A stretch of DNA of 64,000 bases from Sphingobium sp. WTD-1 (GCF_030128825.1 NZ_CP119127.1:2294001-2358000), one strand, 5' to 3'. Counted from the stretch's first letter, positions 53,318-61,640 are shown. Program-made: numbers and translations. Notes: generated by a model from the letters alone, not told the origin.

Positions 53318-53680
53318 ATGAGCTATATGGACGGGTTCGTGATCCCGGTGCCCAAGGGCAACAAGGAACGCTACAGGGAGGTCGCCGCCTATGCCGCGCC
53401 GATCTTCATCGAATATGGCGCGCTGCGCGTGGTCGAATGCTGGGCCAACGACATCAAGCCCGGCAAGGTCAATGATTTCCGCACCGCCGTGATTGCCGAG
53501 GATGATGAGGAAGTCGTCTTCTCCTGGATCGAATGGCCCGACAAGGCGACCCGCGATGCCGGCGCGGAAAAGGTGATGAAGGACGAGCGCATGCAGCCCA
53601 AGGAGGGCGAGGACATGCCCTTCATCGGCGCGCGGCTGATCTATGGCGGGTTCGAGGTGCTGGTCGACGCGACCGCCTGA
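53318..53680 (+). CDS. DUF1428 family protein
   Basis: The 120-residue product matches DUF1428: MSYMDGFVIPVPKGNKERYR, then VVECWANDIKPGKVNDFRTA and VFSWIEWPDKATRDAGAEKV. This is a dimeric ferredoxin-like (ABM-like) fold of unknown function. AAGGAGAGAG precedes the ATG. The same purine-rich ribosome site precedes the neighbouring VOC gene, as expected for an operon. Confidence 0.92.
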   Translation: MSYMDGFVIPVPKGNKERYREVAAYAAPIFIEYGALRVVECWANDIKPGKVNDFRTAVIAEDDEEVVFSWIEWPDKATRDAGAEKVMKDERMQPKEGEDMPFIGARLIYGGFEVLVDATA

Positions 53681-53712
53681 CCTTTCCCAATATCGCATTC
53701 CGGAGAAAGACG

Positions 53713-54513
53713 ATGACCGACCTTAGCGGCAAATTCTTCTGGTATGAACTGATGACCAGCGATCCCGCGGCGGCGCTGGCCTTTTATGGCGATGTCGTCG
53801 GCTGGACGGCAGAGCCGTTTGGCGGCGACCTGCCCGACGGCCCTTATCAGGTGATTTCCGGCAGCGCCGGGCCGCTGGGCGGGGTGATGGCTATCCCGGC
53901 CGAGGCGAAGGAGTGCGGCATGACGCCCTGGTGGGGCGGCTATGTCGGGTCGGCCGATGTCGACGCGGATACCAAAAGGCTGACCGATGCCGGCGGCAGC
54001 GTGAAGCGGCCGCCCGAGGATATTCCGGGCGTCGGCCGCTTTGCGGTGATGGCCGATCCGGGCGGCGCGGTGTTCATGCTGCTTAAGGGATCGAGCCCCG
54101 AGGGGATGGATGCGCCGCCGCCAATGGCGCCGGGCCATGTCGGCTGGCACGAGCTATATGCCGGCGATTTCGACAAGGATCTGGCCTTCTATACCGGGCA
54201 GCTCGGCTGGTCGAAGGGCGAGGCCATGGATATGGGCGAGATGGGCAGTTACCAGCTTGTCTCGCAGACCGGCGCTAGCGATTTCGAGGGTATGACCGGC
54301 GGCATCATGCCGGTGCCGCCGATGATGCCGGTGCCGCTATGGCTGTTCTACTTCACCGTCGGCGACATCGATGCGGCGGTCGAGCGGGTGACGGCCGGTG
54401 GCGGCAGCGTGCTGCAGGGGCCGATCGAGGTGCCGGGTGGCGCCTGGATCATCCAGGCAAGCGACCCGCAGGGCGCGATGTTTGCGCTGGTCGGCAGCAA
54501 GGGAGAGGGATGA
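53713..54513 (+). CDS. Two-domain VOC protein
   Basis: A 266-residue protein with two VOC domains, at about 8-125 (KFFWYELMTSDPAAALAFYG, then FAVMADPGGAVFMLLKG) and 140-262 (GHVGWHELYAGDFDKDLAFY, then WIIQASDPQGAMFALVG). His/Glu residues for metal are partly present. The function is unknown; homologues are annotated as glyoxalase-like. CGGAGAAAGACG precedes ATG 53713, and its stop overlaps the next ATG (TGATG). Confidence 0.88.
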   Translation: MTDLSGKFFWYELMTSDPAAALAFYGDVVGWTAEPFGGDLPDGPYQVISGSAGPLGGVMAIPAEAKECGMTPWWGGYVGSADVDADTKRLTDAGGSVKRPPEDIPGVGRFAVMADPGGAVFMLLKGSSPEGMDAPPPMAPGHVGWHELYAGDFDKDLAFYTGQLGWSKGEAMDMGEMGSYQLVSQTGASDFEGMTGGIMPVPPMMPVPLWLFYFTVGDIDAAVERVTAGGGSVLQGPIEVPGGAWIIQASDPQGAMFALVGSKGEG

Positions 54514-55004
54514 TGGACAAGATTTCCCCCTGCCTGTGGTTCGAAGGCCAGGCCGAGGAAGCGGCGCATTATTATGCGTCAGTCTTCGGCGGATCGGTCG
54601 ACCATGTGAGCTATTATCCCGAGGTCAATCCGTCGCCTTCGCCGCTGCCGGGCGGGAGCGTGCTGCTGGTCGAGTTCAGCCTGTTCGGGCAAAGCTATCA
54701 GGCGTTGAACGGCGGGCCGCAATTCAGCTTTGACGAGGCGATATCGCTGTCGGTGGCGTGCGCGGATCAGGCCGAGCTGGACGGCTATTTCGATCGGCTG
54801 ACCGGTGATGGCGGCACGGCCGGCCCGTGCGGCTGGGTGACCGACAAATATGGCCTCTCTTGGCAATTGGTGACGCGCCAGATCATGGACAATTATCATA
54901 CGGGCGACCGCGCCGGCATTGCCCGCATGATGCAGGCGATGATGACGATGCAGAAGCTGGACAGCGGCGCGATGCACGCGGCGTTCCTGGGAGAGGCGGC
55001 ATGA
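54513..55004 (+). CDS. PhnB/3-demethylubiquinone-like VOC protein
   Basis: A 163-residue protein of the PhnB-like branch: KISPCLWFEGQAEEAAHYYA, GSVLLVEFSLFGQSYQALNG, then TAGPCGWVTDKYGLSWQLVT. It has no phosphonate genes nearby and no known activity. Two ATGs (54510, 54513) are possible; the second has better spacing to GGAGAGGG. It overlaps the next gene's start (ATGA). Confidence 0.88.
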   Translation: MDKISPCLWFEGQAEEAAHYYASVFGGSVDHVSYYPEVNPSPSPLPGGSVLLVEFSLFGQSYQALNGGPQFSFDEAISLSVACADQAELDGYFDRLTGDGGTAGPCGWVTDKYGLSWQLVTRQIMDNYHTGDRAGIARMMQAMMTMQKLDSGAMHAAFLGEAA

Positions 55005-55468
55005 GCGGGGCGGAGCATGAACTGTCGGTCACCTGCCTGATCGATGCGCCGCGCGAGATATGCTGGAAGGTGTGGACCGACCTGAAGGACGAATGGTTTT
55101 GTCCCAAGCCCTGGCGCGCCGAGGTGATCGAGGAGGATATGCGCCCCGGCGGCCGCAGCGCGGTGCAGATGTTCGGGCCGAATGGCGAGGAAACCGGGCC
55201 GATGGAGGGCATTTTCCTGGAGGTGGTGCCGGGTGCGCGGGTGGTGACAACCGATGCCTATGCCGCCGGCTGGATACCGCAGGTGCCGTTCATGACCGCG
55301 ATCTGGGACTTCGCAACGGAGGGAGACGGCACCCGCTTCACCGCGACCGCGCGCCACTGGGACGCGGAGGCGAAGGCGCGGCATGAGGAAATGGGCTTCC
55401 ATCCCGGCTGGGACGAGATGATGGCCCAGTTCAAGGCGCTGTGCGAGACGTCGGCCGCGAGCGCTTAG
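55001..55468 (+). CDS. SRPBCC/AHSA1-type protein
   Basis: A 155-residue START-like fold protein (AHSA1 group): SVTCLIDAPREICWKVWTDL, then WRAEVIEEDMRPGGRSAVQM, GIFLEVVPGARVV and GWDEMMAQFKALCE. Such proteins bind hydrophobic ligands and are often found with VOC, PhnB and DUF1428 genes under a small regulator, as here. The start is coupled to the previous stop. It is the last gene of the set. Confidence 0.9.
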   Translation: MSGAEHELSVTCLIDAPREICWKVWTDLKDEWFCPKPWRAEVIEEDMRPGGRSAVQMFGPNGEETGPMEGIFLEVVPGARVVTTDAYAAGWIPQVPFMTAIWDFATEGDGTRFTATARHWDAEAKARHEEMGFHPGWDEMMAQFKALCETSAASA

Positions 55469-55547
55469 TTATTCGCGCGAAGGCCGGGCTATTATAATTG
55501 CACATTATTGTCGCTCGGCTATCCTGTGTTCAACGAAGGTGGGCCGC

Positions 55548-56831
55548 ATGGACTGTCGAATATTGCGAGCCTTAACGCTCAAGAGCAACGGGCAATTGGT
55601 CTGCGACGATAGCAGTGGTTACGGCATCATCCTGGGTGATCTGAGCACGGCGTCAAACTGGAATATCGGCCAAGTGCTGAACGGGCCGGTCTATGGTCAT
55701 GTGCGCAAATCCTTTGCCGAGGGGCGGGCGCCCTGGCCGGGCATCTGCGAGGGCTGTCATACTTTTTCGGGCGGCGGCGCACCCAACGACACGCTCGAAA
55801 GCCGGATCAGCCTGATCGTCGAGCCGACCCTCAACTGCAATCTGCGCTGCCCGTCCTGCCTGCGGATAAAGGAAGGCAAGACCCGATCGGGCGAATGGGA
55901 TCTGGAGCCGGCGAAGTTCGAGGCGCTGTTGCGTAGCTGTGCCAAGAACGGCATTGAGGTTGAGACGGTCCATTATCTCGGTTGGGGCGAACCCCTGCTC
56001 TATGCGGGCCTAGGCGCGCTGACCCGGCTGGTCCGCAAATGGCATCCCCATTGTATCCAAGAAGTGACGACCAGTGGGAGTATCGCCGATCCGACCGTGC
56101 TGGATGACACGGATATTGATCGCCTGACGGTGTCCTGCGACGGCGCGCTGCAGGATAGCTATGTCAAATATCGCAGGTTCGGCGAGATCGATCAGGTGTT
56201 CGGCCTGCTGGATTATGTCTCGCGCCTGAAGCGCAAACCCTTTGTCGAATGGAAATATATCCTGTTCGAACATAATGACAGCGACGAGGAACTGGCGCTG
56301 GCCCAGGCGCTGGCAGAGGGGTTTTCTGTCGACTCGCTGCTGTTCATCATCACCAATTCGAAACGCGCGTCGAAGCGCTATACGATCGACAATATCCGCA
56401 GCTTTCCGATGCAATTTGCGCGGGGCGAGATATCGCCGGCGGCGGCGCTGCTGACGATCCGGCAGAGTGGGCGCCCGGTGCCCGAATATTCCCGCCTTGG
56501 TGATCTGGCCGATTTCTCCTTCTTCCTCGATCAGGCGCAGATCACCATCAGCAATATCCTGGAACTGCGCGGCTGGAGCCTGACAGCCGATGGCGCTTAT
56601 GTCGATCGGATCGAATGCTATGATGGGCCTGATCTGCTGGGATGGGCGCGGCTGGGCCACCGACGCAGCGATGTGTCGCGTGGTCGGCCGAATGCGCAGG
56701 GGCCGGATTGTGGTTTTGCCTTCAAAATTCCGATCGATGCAGGTTTCGCGCCGCAATCTCTGCAGTTCCGGGTGTCGTCAGGCGAAGCCTGCGGCCGATT
56801 CGCCGCCACATTGGAATTCACCGGCGCGTAA
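55548..56831 (+). CDS. Radical SAM protein with N-terminal SPASM-like cysteines and a C-terminal beta domain
   Basis: A 427-residue protein in three parts. Residues 1-75 carry C19, then ILGDL and W, then PGIC67EGC70, like an SPASM motif (usually C-terminal). Residues 86-290 are the radical SAM core with C97xxxC101xxC104 (NCNLRCPSC) and the GGE-like LGWGEP. Residues about 320-427 resemble a beta-sandwich repeat seen in glycosyltransferases (LELRGWSLTADGAYVDRIEC, LLGWARLGHRRSDVSRGRP). SPASM enzymes often modify peptides. No precursor peptide is evident. Start 55548 follows AAGGTGG; TATAAT lies at 55493-55498. Confidence 0.85.
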   Translation: MDCRILRALTLKSNGQLVCDDSSGYGIILGDLSTASNWNIGQVLNGPVYGHVRKSFAEGRAPWPGICEGCHTFSGGGAPNDTLESRISLIVEPTLNCNLRCPSCLRIKEGKTRSGEWDLEPAKFEALLRSCAKNGIEVETVHYLGWGEPLLYAGLGALTRLVRKWHPHCIQEVTTSGSIADPTVLDDTDIDRLTVSCDGALQDSYVKYRRFGEIDQVFGLLDYVSRLKRKPFVEWKYILFEHNDSDEELALAQALAEGFSVDSLLFIITNSKRASKRYTIDNIRSFPMQFARGEISPAAALLTIRQSGRPVPEYSRLGDLADFSFFLDQAQITISNILELRGWSLTADGAYVDRIECYDGPDLLGWARLGHRRSDVSRGRPNAQGPDCGFAFKIPIDAGFAPQSLQFRVSSGEACGRFAATLEFTGA

Positions 56832-56843
56832 CAGGCTGGCTCG

Positions 56844-57794
56844 TCAGTCGATTTTTGGCTGCAAGGGCATGCACAATCTGGCAACGGGCTGGTCGGGCAC
56901 CAATATTTCCGCCGGGTCCATTTTCGACATGGCGATGGCGGCGCGCATGAAGAGGAGGGCGGGGCGCAGCGATGTGTCGCCGCCTTCCTGCACCAGTTCC
57001 CGCAGCGCGCGGACGAACAGGTCGGGCCAGCGTTCGATATCCACGCCCTGGCCGCGCAGGATCAGCGCGGTGGCGCTCCAGTGGCGCTGGAGCAGGCCGA
57101 TCATGTCGGTATAGTCGCGGGAGTCGCCGACACAGGCATCGGTCATCTCGCGGAAGATCGGGCCGAGCAGCAGTTGCGGCTTGCCATCGCCCACGCCCGC
57201 CCAGAGCGAACCGGGATATTCGGCGATCAGGCCATTCAAGGCATCGCCGAAATAGCGCAGCCGCCCGTCATGGGTCGCGACCTCGATCAACGGGGCGGCG
57301 GTGCCTTCCTGCTCGGCGCGATGGCGCAGCAGCATCTGGCAGGCGAAACCGGCCAGGGCGCCCAGCGTCTCTTCGGCCGAGCGGGTGCGCGGCGGACGGA
57401 CCCGGTCGAGCAGGCGGCGGGCAAGCGCCTCGTCCGGATCGAGCAGGGCGGGGATGCCCTGTCGCGCGCGATCGATGCGGTGCAGGCCGCGCGTGGCGTG
57501 ACGGACCCAGAGGAGGAAGGTGATGCTGAACAGCGCGAAGCTGGCCGCCATGGCGCCGAGCAGCGGCAGGGCGTAGGCGTTGCGCAGCGGCGGCAGGAGC
57601 AGCGCGAACAGGCAGAATATCGGCAGCAGGGCGAGCGGCAGCAGGCGCGCAAGGCCACGACGCAGGCGCTGCGCGGTGCCCATGTCGGGGATGGCATATT
57701 GGCCGCCGATCAGGCCGAACGGCATGAACAGCGGGCGGCCGTCTGCGCCATGGCCAAAGGCGCTGTCGAGGAAGCTGGTCGTGAGGCGGCGCAT
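56844..57794 (-). CDS. Uncharacterised protein with two central transmembrane helices
   Basis: A 316-residue protein. Residues ~35-100 contain two hydrophobic helices (LLPLALLPIFCLFALLLPP and YALPLLGAMAASFALFSITF), followed by an Ala/Leu/Arg-rich domain with YFGDALNGLIAEYPGSLWAG and a C-terminal soluble half. No family is recognised. It converges with the radical SAM gene, leaving twelve bases between stops. The start at 57794 is inferred from a plausible soluble N-terminus; the longer frame to 57992 would include a repeat-like region. Confidence 0.65.
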   Translation of the reverse strand: MRRLTTSFLDSAFGHGADGRPLFMPFGLIGGQYAIPDMGTAQRLRRGLARLLPLALLPIFCLFALLLPPLRNAYALPLLGAMAASFALFSITFLLWVRHATRGLHRIDRARQGIPALLDPDEALARRLLDRVRPPRTRSAEETLGALAGFACQMLLRHRAEQEGTAAPLIEVATHDGRLRYFGDALNGLIAEYPGSLWAGVGDGKPQLLLGPIFREMTDACVGDSRDYTDMIGLLQRHWSATALILRGQGVDIERWPDLFVRALRELVQEGGDTSLRPALLFMRAAIAMSKMDPAEILVPDQPVARLCMPLQPKID

Positions 57795-57953
57795 GGCAAG
57801 GGTCCGGCAGGAAGGAATGCGGGCGCGCCGCGGCGGCAGCCTGACGGGGAAGCTGTTACCGAAATATGAGGGAATGGGCTGAAGGGGGTGTTTACCCTGT
57901 GTCTGAGACGGAAACGCATGATGACGTGGATCAAGCGCTATTCTCTGGCCCAG

Positions 57954-58025
57954 GGCCGCGTTGACAAATTCGGACGGTCTGAAAACGACCATTTACAGCT
58001 ATTCGCCCCTGTTATCCACGCCGCC
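57954..58025. mobile_element. Short element with IS5-like ends (solo IS ends or MITE)
   Basis: The right end (58004-58025, CGCCCCTGTTATCCACGCCG then CC, followed by TAG) closely resembles the right end of the IS at 58911-59759 (about 19 of 22 positions, including all of ACGCCGCCTAG). The left end GGCCGCGTTGACAAA resembles the IS terminal repeat GGCGGCGTTGACAAA. The 72-base unit is too short for a transposase, so it is a remnant or a non-autonomous derivative. Confidence 0.6.
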
Positions 58026-58143
58026 TAGTTGCAGACGTTCATTGGGGGAAAACCTCCGCTCATCAGTTTCAGCGCTTGGGAAACGGGTTGCTGCATCTGC
58101 GGCAAGCTGCCATCTACCAGACATTTATGGGCGGGGGGCAAGA

Positions 58144-58911
58144 ATGAAAAAACTGTTTGCAATCATATGCCTTTGCCTCGCTGCCTGTAGCCAGCAGGGA
58201 TGGATCGACCGTTTGTCCACGCAAGAAGAGCAGGCGTTCGTTCTTGATACCGCTGAAAGGCTTCGTGCCGGGCAGATTGATCAACTTGCCCAAGGAGCAG
58301 AGCCGGAACTGCAGCGGCAACTGCCGATCTACATAAAGCGAGTCATGCCAATGCTCGCGCCCGTTCGCGGAACTTTCGGATTGCAGACGGTCAATGTGTT
58401 CACCCCTAACGGTGGTCCAACAACTAAAACCTTCACCCTCCAAGGCGGCTCAAACAACCATTGGGCGATAGTCAGGGTCGTGCTGCGGGGATCCAGCAAT
58501 TCGATGCAACTCGCAGGGCTCAACGTCACGCCGTTCCGCAGTGATCCGTCTAAGTTGGACGAATTTGAAATCCGTAAGCGCGGCTTCATGGGCTATTTGT
58601 GGTTGGCGGCAATGCTGGCGAGCGTCAGCATGTGCCTGTGGGCAACCGTCCTCATATGGCGGCGTCGGTGGCTGCGCCGCAGATGGCTGTGGACTTTAGG
58701 TAGCCTTTTGGGTTTCGCTGGCTTCGGCCTGAATTGGTCGACGGGAGCATGGGCGATCCTTTTCGTGAATATTTCCTTTCTCGGAGCACAAGCTACCAAA
58801 ATGGGGCCTTATGCACCTTGGATTCTGAGCTTTGGTATCCCTGTGGTGGCATTGATCGTCATTGTACGGTGGTATCGACGTGATCACGAAGCGGATGCTT
58901 CGCCGTCCTAG
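58144..58911 (+). CDS. Lipoprotein with C-terminal membrane helices, unknown function
   Basis: A 255-residue protein with a lipoprotein signal (KKLFAIICLCLAAC, lipid Cys near 15), a ~120-residue periplasmic domain with KRVMPMLAPVRGTFGLQTVN, and three C-terminal hydrophobic helices (about 157-175, 185-205, 225-245). No family is recognised. Codon use is AT-richer than in neighbours. ATG 58144 follows GGGGGGCAAG; the longer frame from 57961 runs across the IS-end element. Its TAG stop uses the first base of the adjacent IS. Confidence 0.7.
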   Translation: MKKLFAIICLCLAACSQQGWIDRLSTQEEQAFVLDTAERLRAGQIDQLAQGAEPELQRQLPIYIKRVMPMLAPVRGTFGLQTVNVFTPNGGPTTKTFTLQGGSNNHWAIVRVVLRGSSNSMQLAGLNVTPFRSDPSKLDEFEIRKRGFMGYLWLAAMLASVSMCLWATVLIWRRRWLRRRWLWTLGSLLGFAGFGLNWSTGAWAILFVNISFLGAQATKMGPYAPWILSFGIPVVALIVIVRWYRRDHEADASPS

Positions 58912-59365
58912 GCGGTGTTGACAAAAGCTTTCAGCCATAGTCGCGCGGCAGCGAGGTTGATGAAGCTCTCGAACGACAGGACGGTCTTGTCGTAGCGGGT
59001 GGCGATGCGGCGCTGCTGCTTGAGTTTGGCGAACATGCGCTCGACACGATTGCGATCCTTGTAGCGCCGGTAGTCGGGATGGGCCGGCACCTTGCGGTTG
59101 GAGCGCGGCGGGATGACGGGCAGGATGCCTCGCATGAGCAGGTTCTCCCGGAACCTGTCGCCATCATAGCCTTTGTCGGCGAGCAGCGCCCTGGGCTTGG
59201 GCAGCGGCAGGTTCATCAGATCGTCGGCCGCCGTATAGTCCGATGCCTCGCCGCCGGTAAGGATGAAGCCGACAGGGAGGCCCTGATTGTCACAGCGGGC
59301 GTGGATCTTGCTCGTAAAGCCGCCGCGTGATCGACCAAAAGCCTGCGCACAAGCCCCCCTTTTCC
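58908..59365 (-). CDS. IS5-family transposase, frame B (C-terminal part, by -1 frameshift)
   Basis: Frame B continues with KRGACAQAFGRSRGGFTSKI, LLADKGYDGDRF (second Asp) and YRRYKDRNRVERMFAKLKQQ (Glu with the Y-R-E signature). Joined to frame A the transposase is about 260 residues and looks complete. Its stop codon TAG is read from CTA at 58908-58910, partly outside the element, in the target sequence. Confidence 0.85.
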
Positions 59366-59759
59366 GCCCGCTGCCGAGACGTGGCCGCGAACCGTGGTGC
59401 TGTCGATCATGTGCTGCCAGTCGTCGGTGAGGCCCAGATCGACCAACGTTTGCAGCATGGCGTCCCAGACGCCTTGCTCCGCCCAGCGCCGGAACCGGAC
59501 ATAGACCGAGTTCCACTTGCCATAGCGCTCGTGCATGTCGCGCCACGGGCAACCGACCCGCAGCACATGCAGCATGCCATTGAGAAAGCGCCGGTTATCG
59601 CCGGCCGGTCGGGCATGCCTCCCACGCTCGGACGGGAGTAGCGGCCCGATCAACTCCCACTCCGCGTCCGACAAATCCCCTCGATCCATGACCGCTCCCC
59701 AAAGAGCAGCCTTGAATCAGAACACGCACCGATTGGGAATCCCTTTTGTCAACGCCGCC
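58911..59759 (-). mobile_element. Intact IS5-family (IS427-like) insertion sequence
   Basis: An 849-base element ends in terminal inverted repeats GGCGGTGTTGACAAAAG and (reverse complement of the right end) GGCGGCGTTGACAAAAG, 16 of 17 identical. It is flanked by a TA duplication in the target CTAG (TA at 58909-58910 and 59760-59761), as in the IS427 group. The transposase is in two overlapping frames read leftward. It lies just after the AT-rich lipoprotein gene. Confidence 0.9.
59216..59689 (-). CDS. IS5-family transposase, frame A (N-terminal part)
   Basis: The upstream frame encodes the DNA-binding N-terminus and the first catalytic Asp (MDRGDLSDAEWELIGPLLPS, MLHVLRVGCPWRDMHERYGKWNS, then HMIDSTTVRGH). 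After an AAAAGGGGGG run (59363-59354 on this strand) the frame continues without homology, while frame B carries the rest, so a -1 frameshift on the run is expected. GGGGAG precedes the start. Confidence 0.88.
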   Translation of the reverse strand: MDRGDLSDAEWELIGPLLPSERGRHARPAGDNRRFLNGMLHVLRVGCPWRDMHERYGKWNSVYVRFRRWAEQGVWDAMLQTLVDLGLTDDWQHMIDSTTVRGHVSAAGGKGGLVRRLLVDHAAALRARSTPAVTIRASLSASSLPAARHRTIRRPTI

Positions 59760-59761
59760 TA

Positions 59762-60129
59762 GCTGTCCAATCCGCAAGCGCTCGCCAAGGGAATGTCTGC
59801 TATGGCCCTTTCTATTCCGTGAAACAGCCAGTCCGCATCGCCCCCTGATCGCTGCTCATCCCGCCGATCGCTGAGGGGCCTGCCCGATAGCTGCCCGTCC
59901 GCTCCTGGGCCCAAAGCTGCCGGGCGCGAAGCGACCAGAAGCTGACATGTTCCCCCTCCCGCAGGCGGGAGGGGGTTAGGGGGTGGGCTAGACGTCGCGA
60001 TAGCCCACCCCGCTGCGACTAACGCGCTGCGCGCGTAAGTCTCGCTACCCCTCCCGTTTACAAGAGGGGAATGGCCGCTTCCCACCCACCCCCCCAATTC
60101 AACGGGCGTCGGGCTTGTCCGCTTGCGGT
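59762..60129. other. Repeat-containing intergenic region
   Basis: This 368-base gap holds no gene that I can support. Its centre is the palindromic element described separately at 59952-60070. The first part is the sequence to the right of the IS insertion, in which no further coding is evident. Confidence 0.5.
59952..60070. repeat. Inverted repeat element (CCCCCTCCCGC type)
   Basis: CCCCCTCCCGC-AG-GCGGGAGGGGG (59952-59975) is a near-perfect hairpin, followed by GGGGGTGGGCTA and its partner TAGCCCACCCC. CTACCCCTCCC and AGAGGGG lie on the far side. The layout matches the element at 47150-47285, so both belong to a dispersed family. Confidence 0.7.
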
Positions 60130-61419
60130 CTAGCGTGGTTTCGCGATTTCCACCGCATAGATGGCGGGGCTGCCGGCGACATTGCTGCGATAGACCAGCC
60201 ATTTGCCGTCGGGCGTGAAATGCTGGTTGGGTTCGAGCGTGTAGTCGTGGCTTGTCAGATCGACGAGCCGTTCCGTCTCCAGCGTGCCGGTGGCGATCAG
60301 CGTGTCGCCGCCGAGCGTGTTGCGGGCGCGGGGATTGTCGTCGGGGCGGGGGTGGAAGAGGCTGATATATTTGCCGTCATTGGCGCCGTCGCCGGAGAAG
60401 CTGCGGCCGTCGGGCGATGAGGCGAAATGATAGGAGCCCTGGCCGGGGCGGATCGCATACCAGCGGCGCGCGCCATTGGTGACGTCATGGCCGGCGAGCC
60501 AGCGCATCCCCTGCGGCATGATGAGGTCATACCAGATGGTGCGGCCATCGGGCGCCCAATATTCATGGCCGGCAATCTCGCCCTGGAGGATGCGCTGATG
60601 CACCTTGGTTCTGGCGCTGCCGTCGGTGCGGATGGTCCAGATGCGGTCGACCTGCTGCCAGGGGCCTTCATGGCAATACATCAGCAGATCGGGATCGGTC
60701 GGCGAGAATTGGACATGGTTGAGCCAGTCCTTCGACGTGGTGATGCGGCGTTGCTGGCCGGTGGCGATGTCGATCGCGAAGATTTCCATCGGCACGCCGG
60801 CGGCGAGCCGGGCCTCCATCCATTTTTCCTTGGCGGCGGCGAAGGAGAGGGGGCGGCCCTGATTGTCGGTGCCGCTGTAGCTGGGTGAGCCGGTTTTCGG
60901 ATCGCGCTTGCCCTGGGCGGCGATGGCGGGCGGCGGCGGGGCGAGTTCGCGATGGCCGGCGAGCAGCGTGTCGTCGGCATTGATGGATTCGATGCGGCCG
61001 CCCGGCATTTCCGCGATACGGCGGCGCTTGCCGCTGTCGAGATCGACCGACCAGACGATGAAGGACGGTTCGCCCTCGCTGCTGCCGGTCGGGTTGGTGG
61101 TATAATAAGCGACATTGGCCCGGTGGCCGACGAACAGCAGCCGGTCGACCTTTTCCTTCAGCACCAGCCGGGTTCGCCAGTTGCTGGTGTCGGCGACGCG
61201 GATCCCCTCCGGCGTCAGATAGACCATGCGCTTTCCGTCGGGGGTAAAGGGATTATAGTTGAAATAGAGGCCATAATTGCCCGGCCGGTCATCGACGCGG
61301 ACGATGCGATGGCCGGTGGTCGGGTCGGTCCAACTGGCGGGGGAAGCGGCGGGTGCGGGCGCTTTCGCTGCGATGAGCAGGGGAAGGGCCAGTCCGATCA
61401 TTGCCTGCCTCAACCGCAT
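60130..61419 (-). CDS. Oligogalacturonate lyase-like (PL22) beta-propeller protein
   Basis: A 429-residue exported protein (signal LALPLLIAAKAPAPAA) with a seven-bladed TolB/PL22-type propeller: NYNPFTPDGKRMVYLTPEGI, HVQFSPTDPDLLMYCHEGPW followed by VDRIW, GHEYWAPDGRTIWYD and HFTPDGKWLVYRSN. PL22 oligogalacturonide lyases cleave short pectin fragments; the conserved CHEGPW and metal-site His region fits. No other pectin genes are nearby, so the substrate is inferred. GGGAGG six bases before ATG 61419 supports this start. Confidence 0.82.
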   Translation of the reverse strand: MRLRQAMIGLALPLLIAAKAPAPAASPASWTDPTTGHRIVRVDDRPGNYGLYFNYNPFTPDGKRMVYLTPEGIRVADTSNWRTRLVLKEKVDRLLFVGHRANVAYYTTNPTGSSEGEPSFIVWSVDLDSGKRRRIAEMPGGRIESINADDTLLAGHRELAPPPPAIAAQGKRDPKTGSPSYSGTDNQGRPLSFAAAKEKWMEARLAAGVPMEIFAIDIATGQQRRITTSKDWLNHVQFSPTDPDLLMYCHEGPWQQVDRIWTIRTDGSARTKVHQRILQGEIAGHEYWAPDGRTIWYDLIMPQGMRWLAGHDVTNGARRWYAIRPGQGSYHFASSPDGRSFSGDGANDGKYISLFHPRPDDNPRARNTLGGDTLIATGTLETERLVDLTSHDYTLEPNQHFTPDGKWLVYRSNVAGSPAIYAVEIAKPR

Positions 61420-61640
61420 CCCATCCTCCCAATTCAAGTTCAATTTGCGGGATTGGATACCGCATATCGGGAATTTGGCAAGGCGGCTGTGATCTCGGCG
61501 CGGCGCATGCTTGCCGGGCCAAGCCTTTGAGAGAGGAGGGCAATAAGGCGCGGGCTTCTGAAATATTCGTGAAATGACGGGGCAAAATCGGGTGGCCACA
61601 GACGGGGCGGAGATTTTCCACCCAGATGAAAGGCCATGAC

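Noticed and set aside
59216..59689. IS5 transposase frame A as a broken gene
   Set aside because: The second frame, the A4G6 run at the junction and intact terminal repeats point to programmed frameshifting, not decay.
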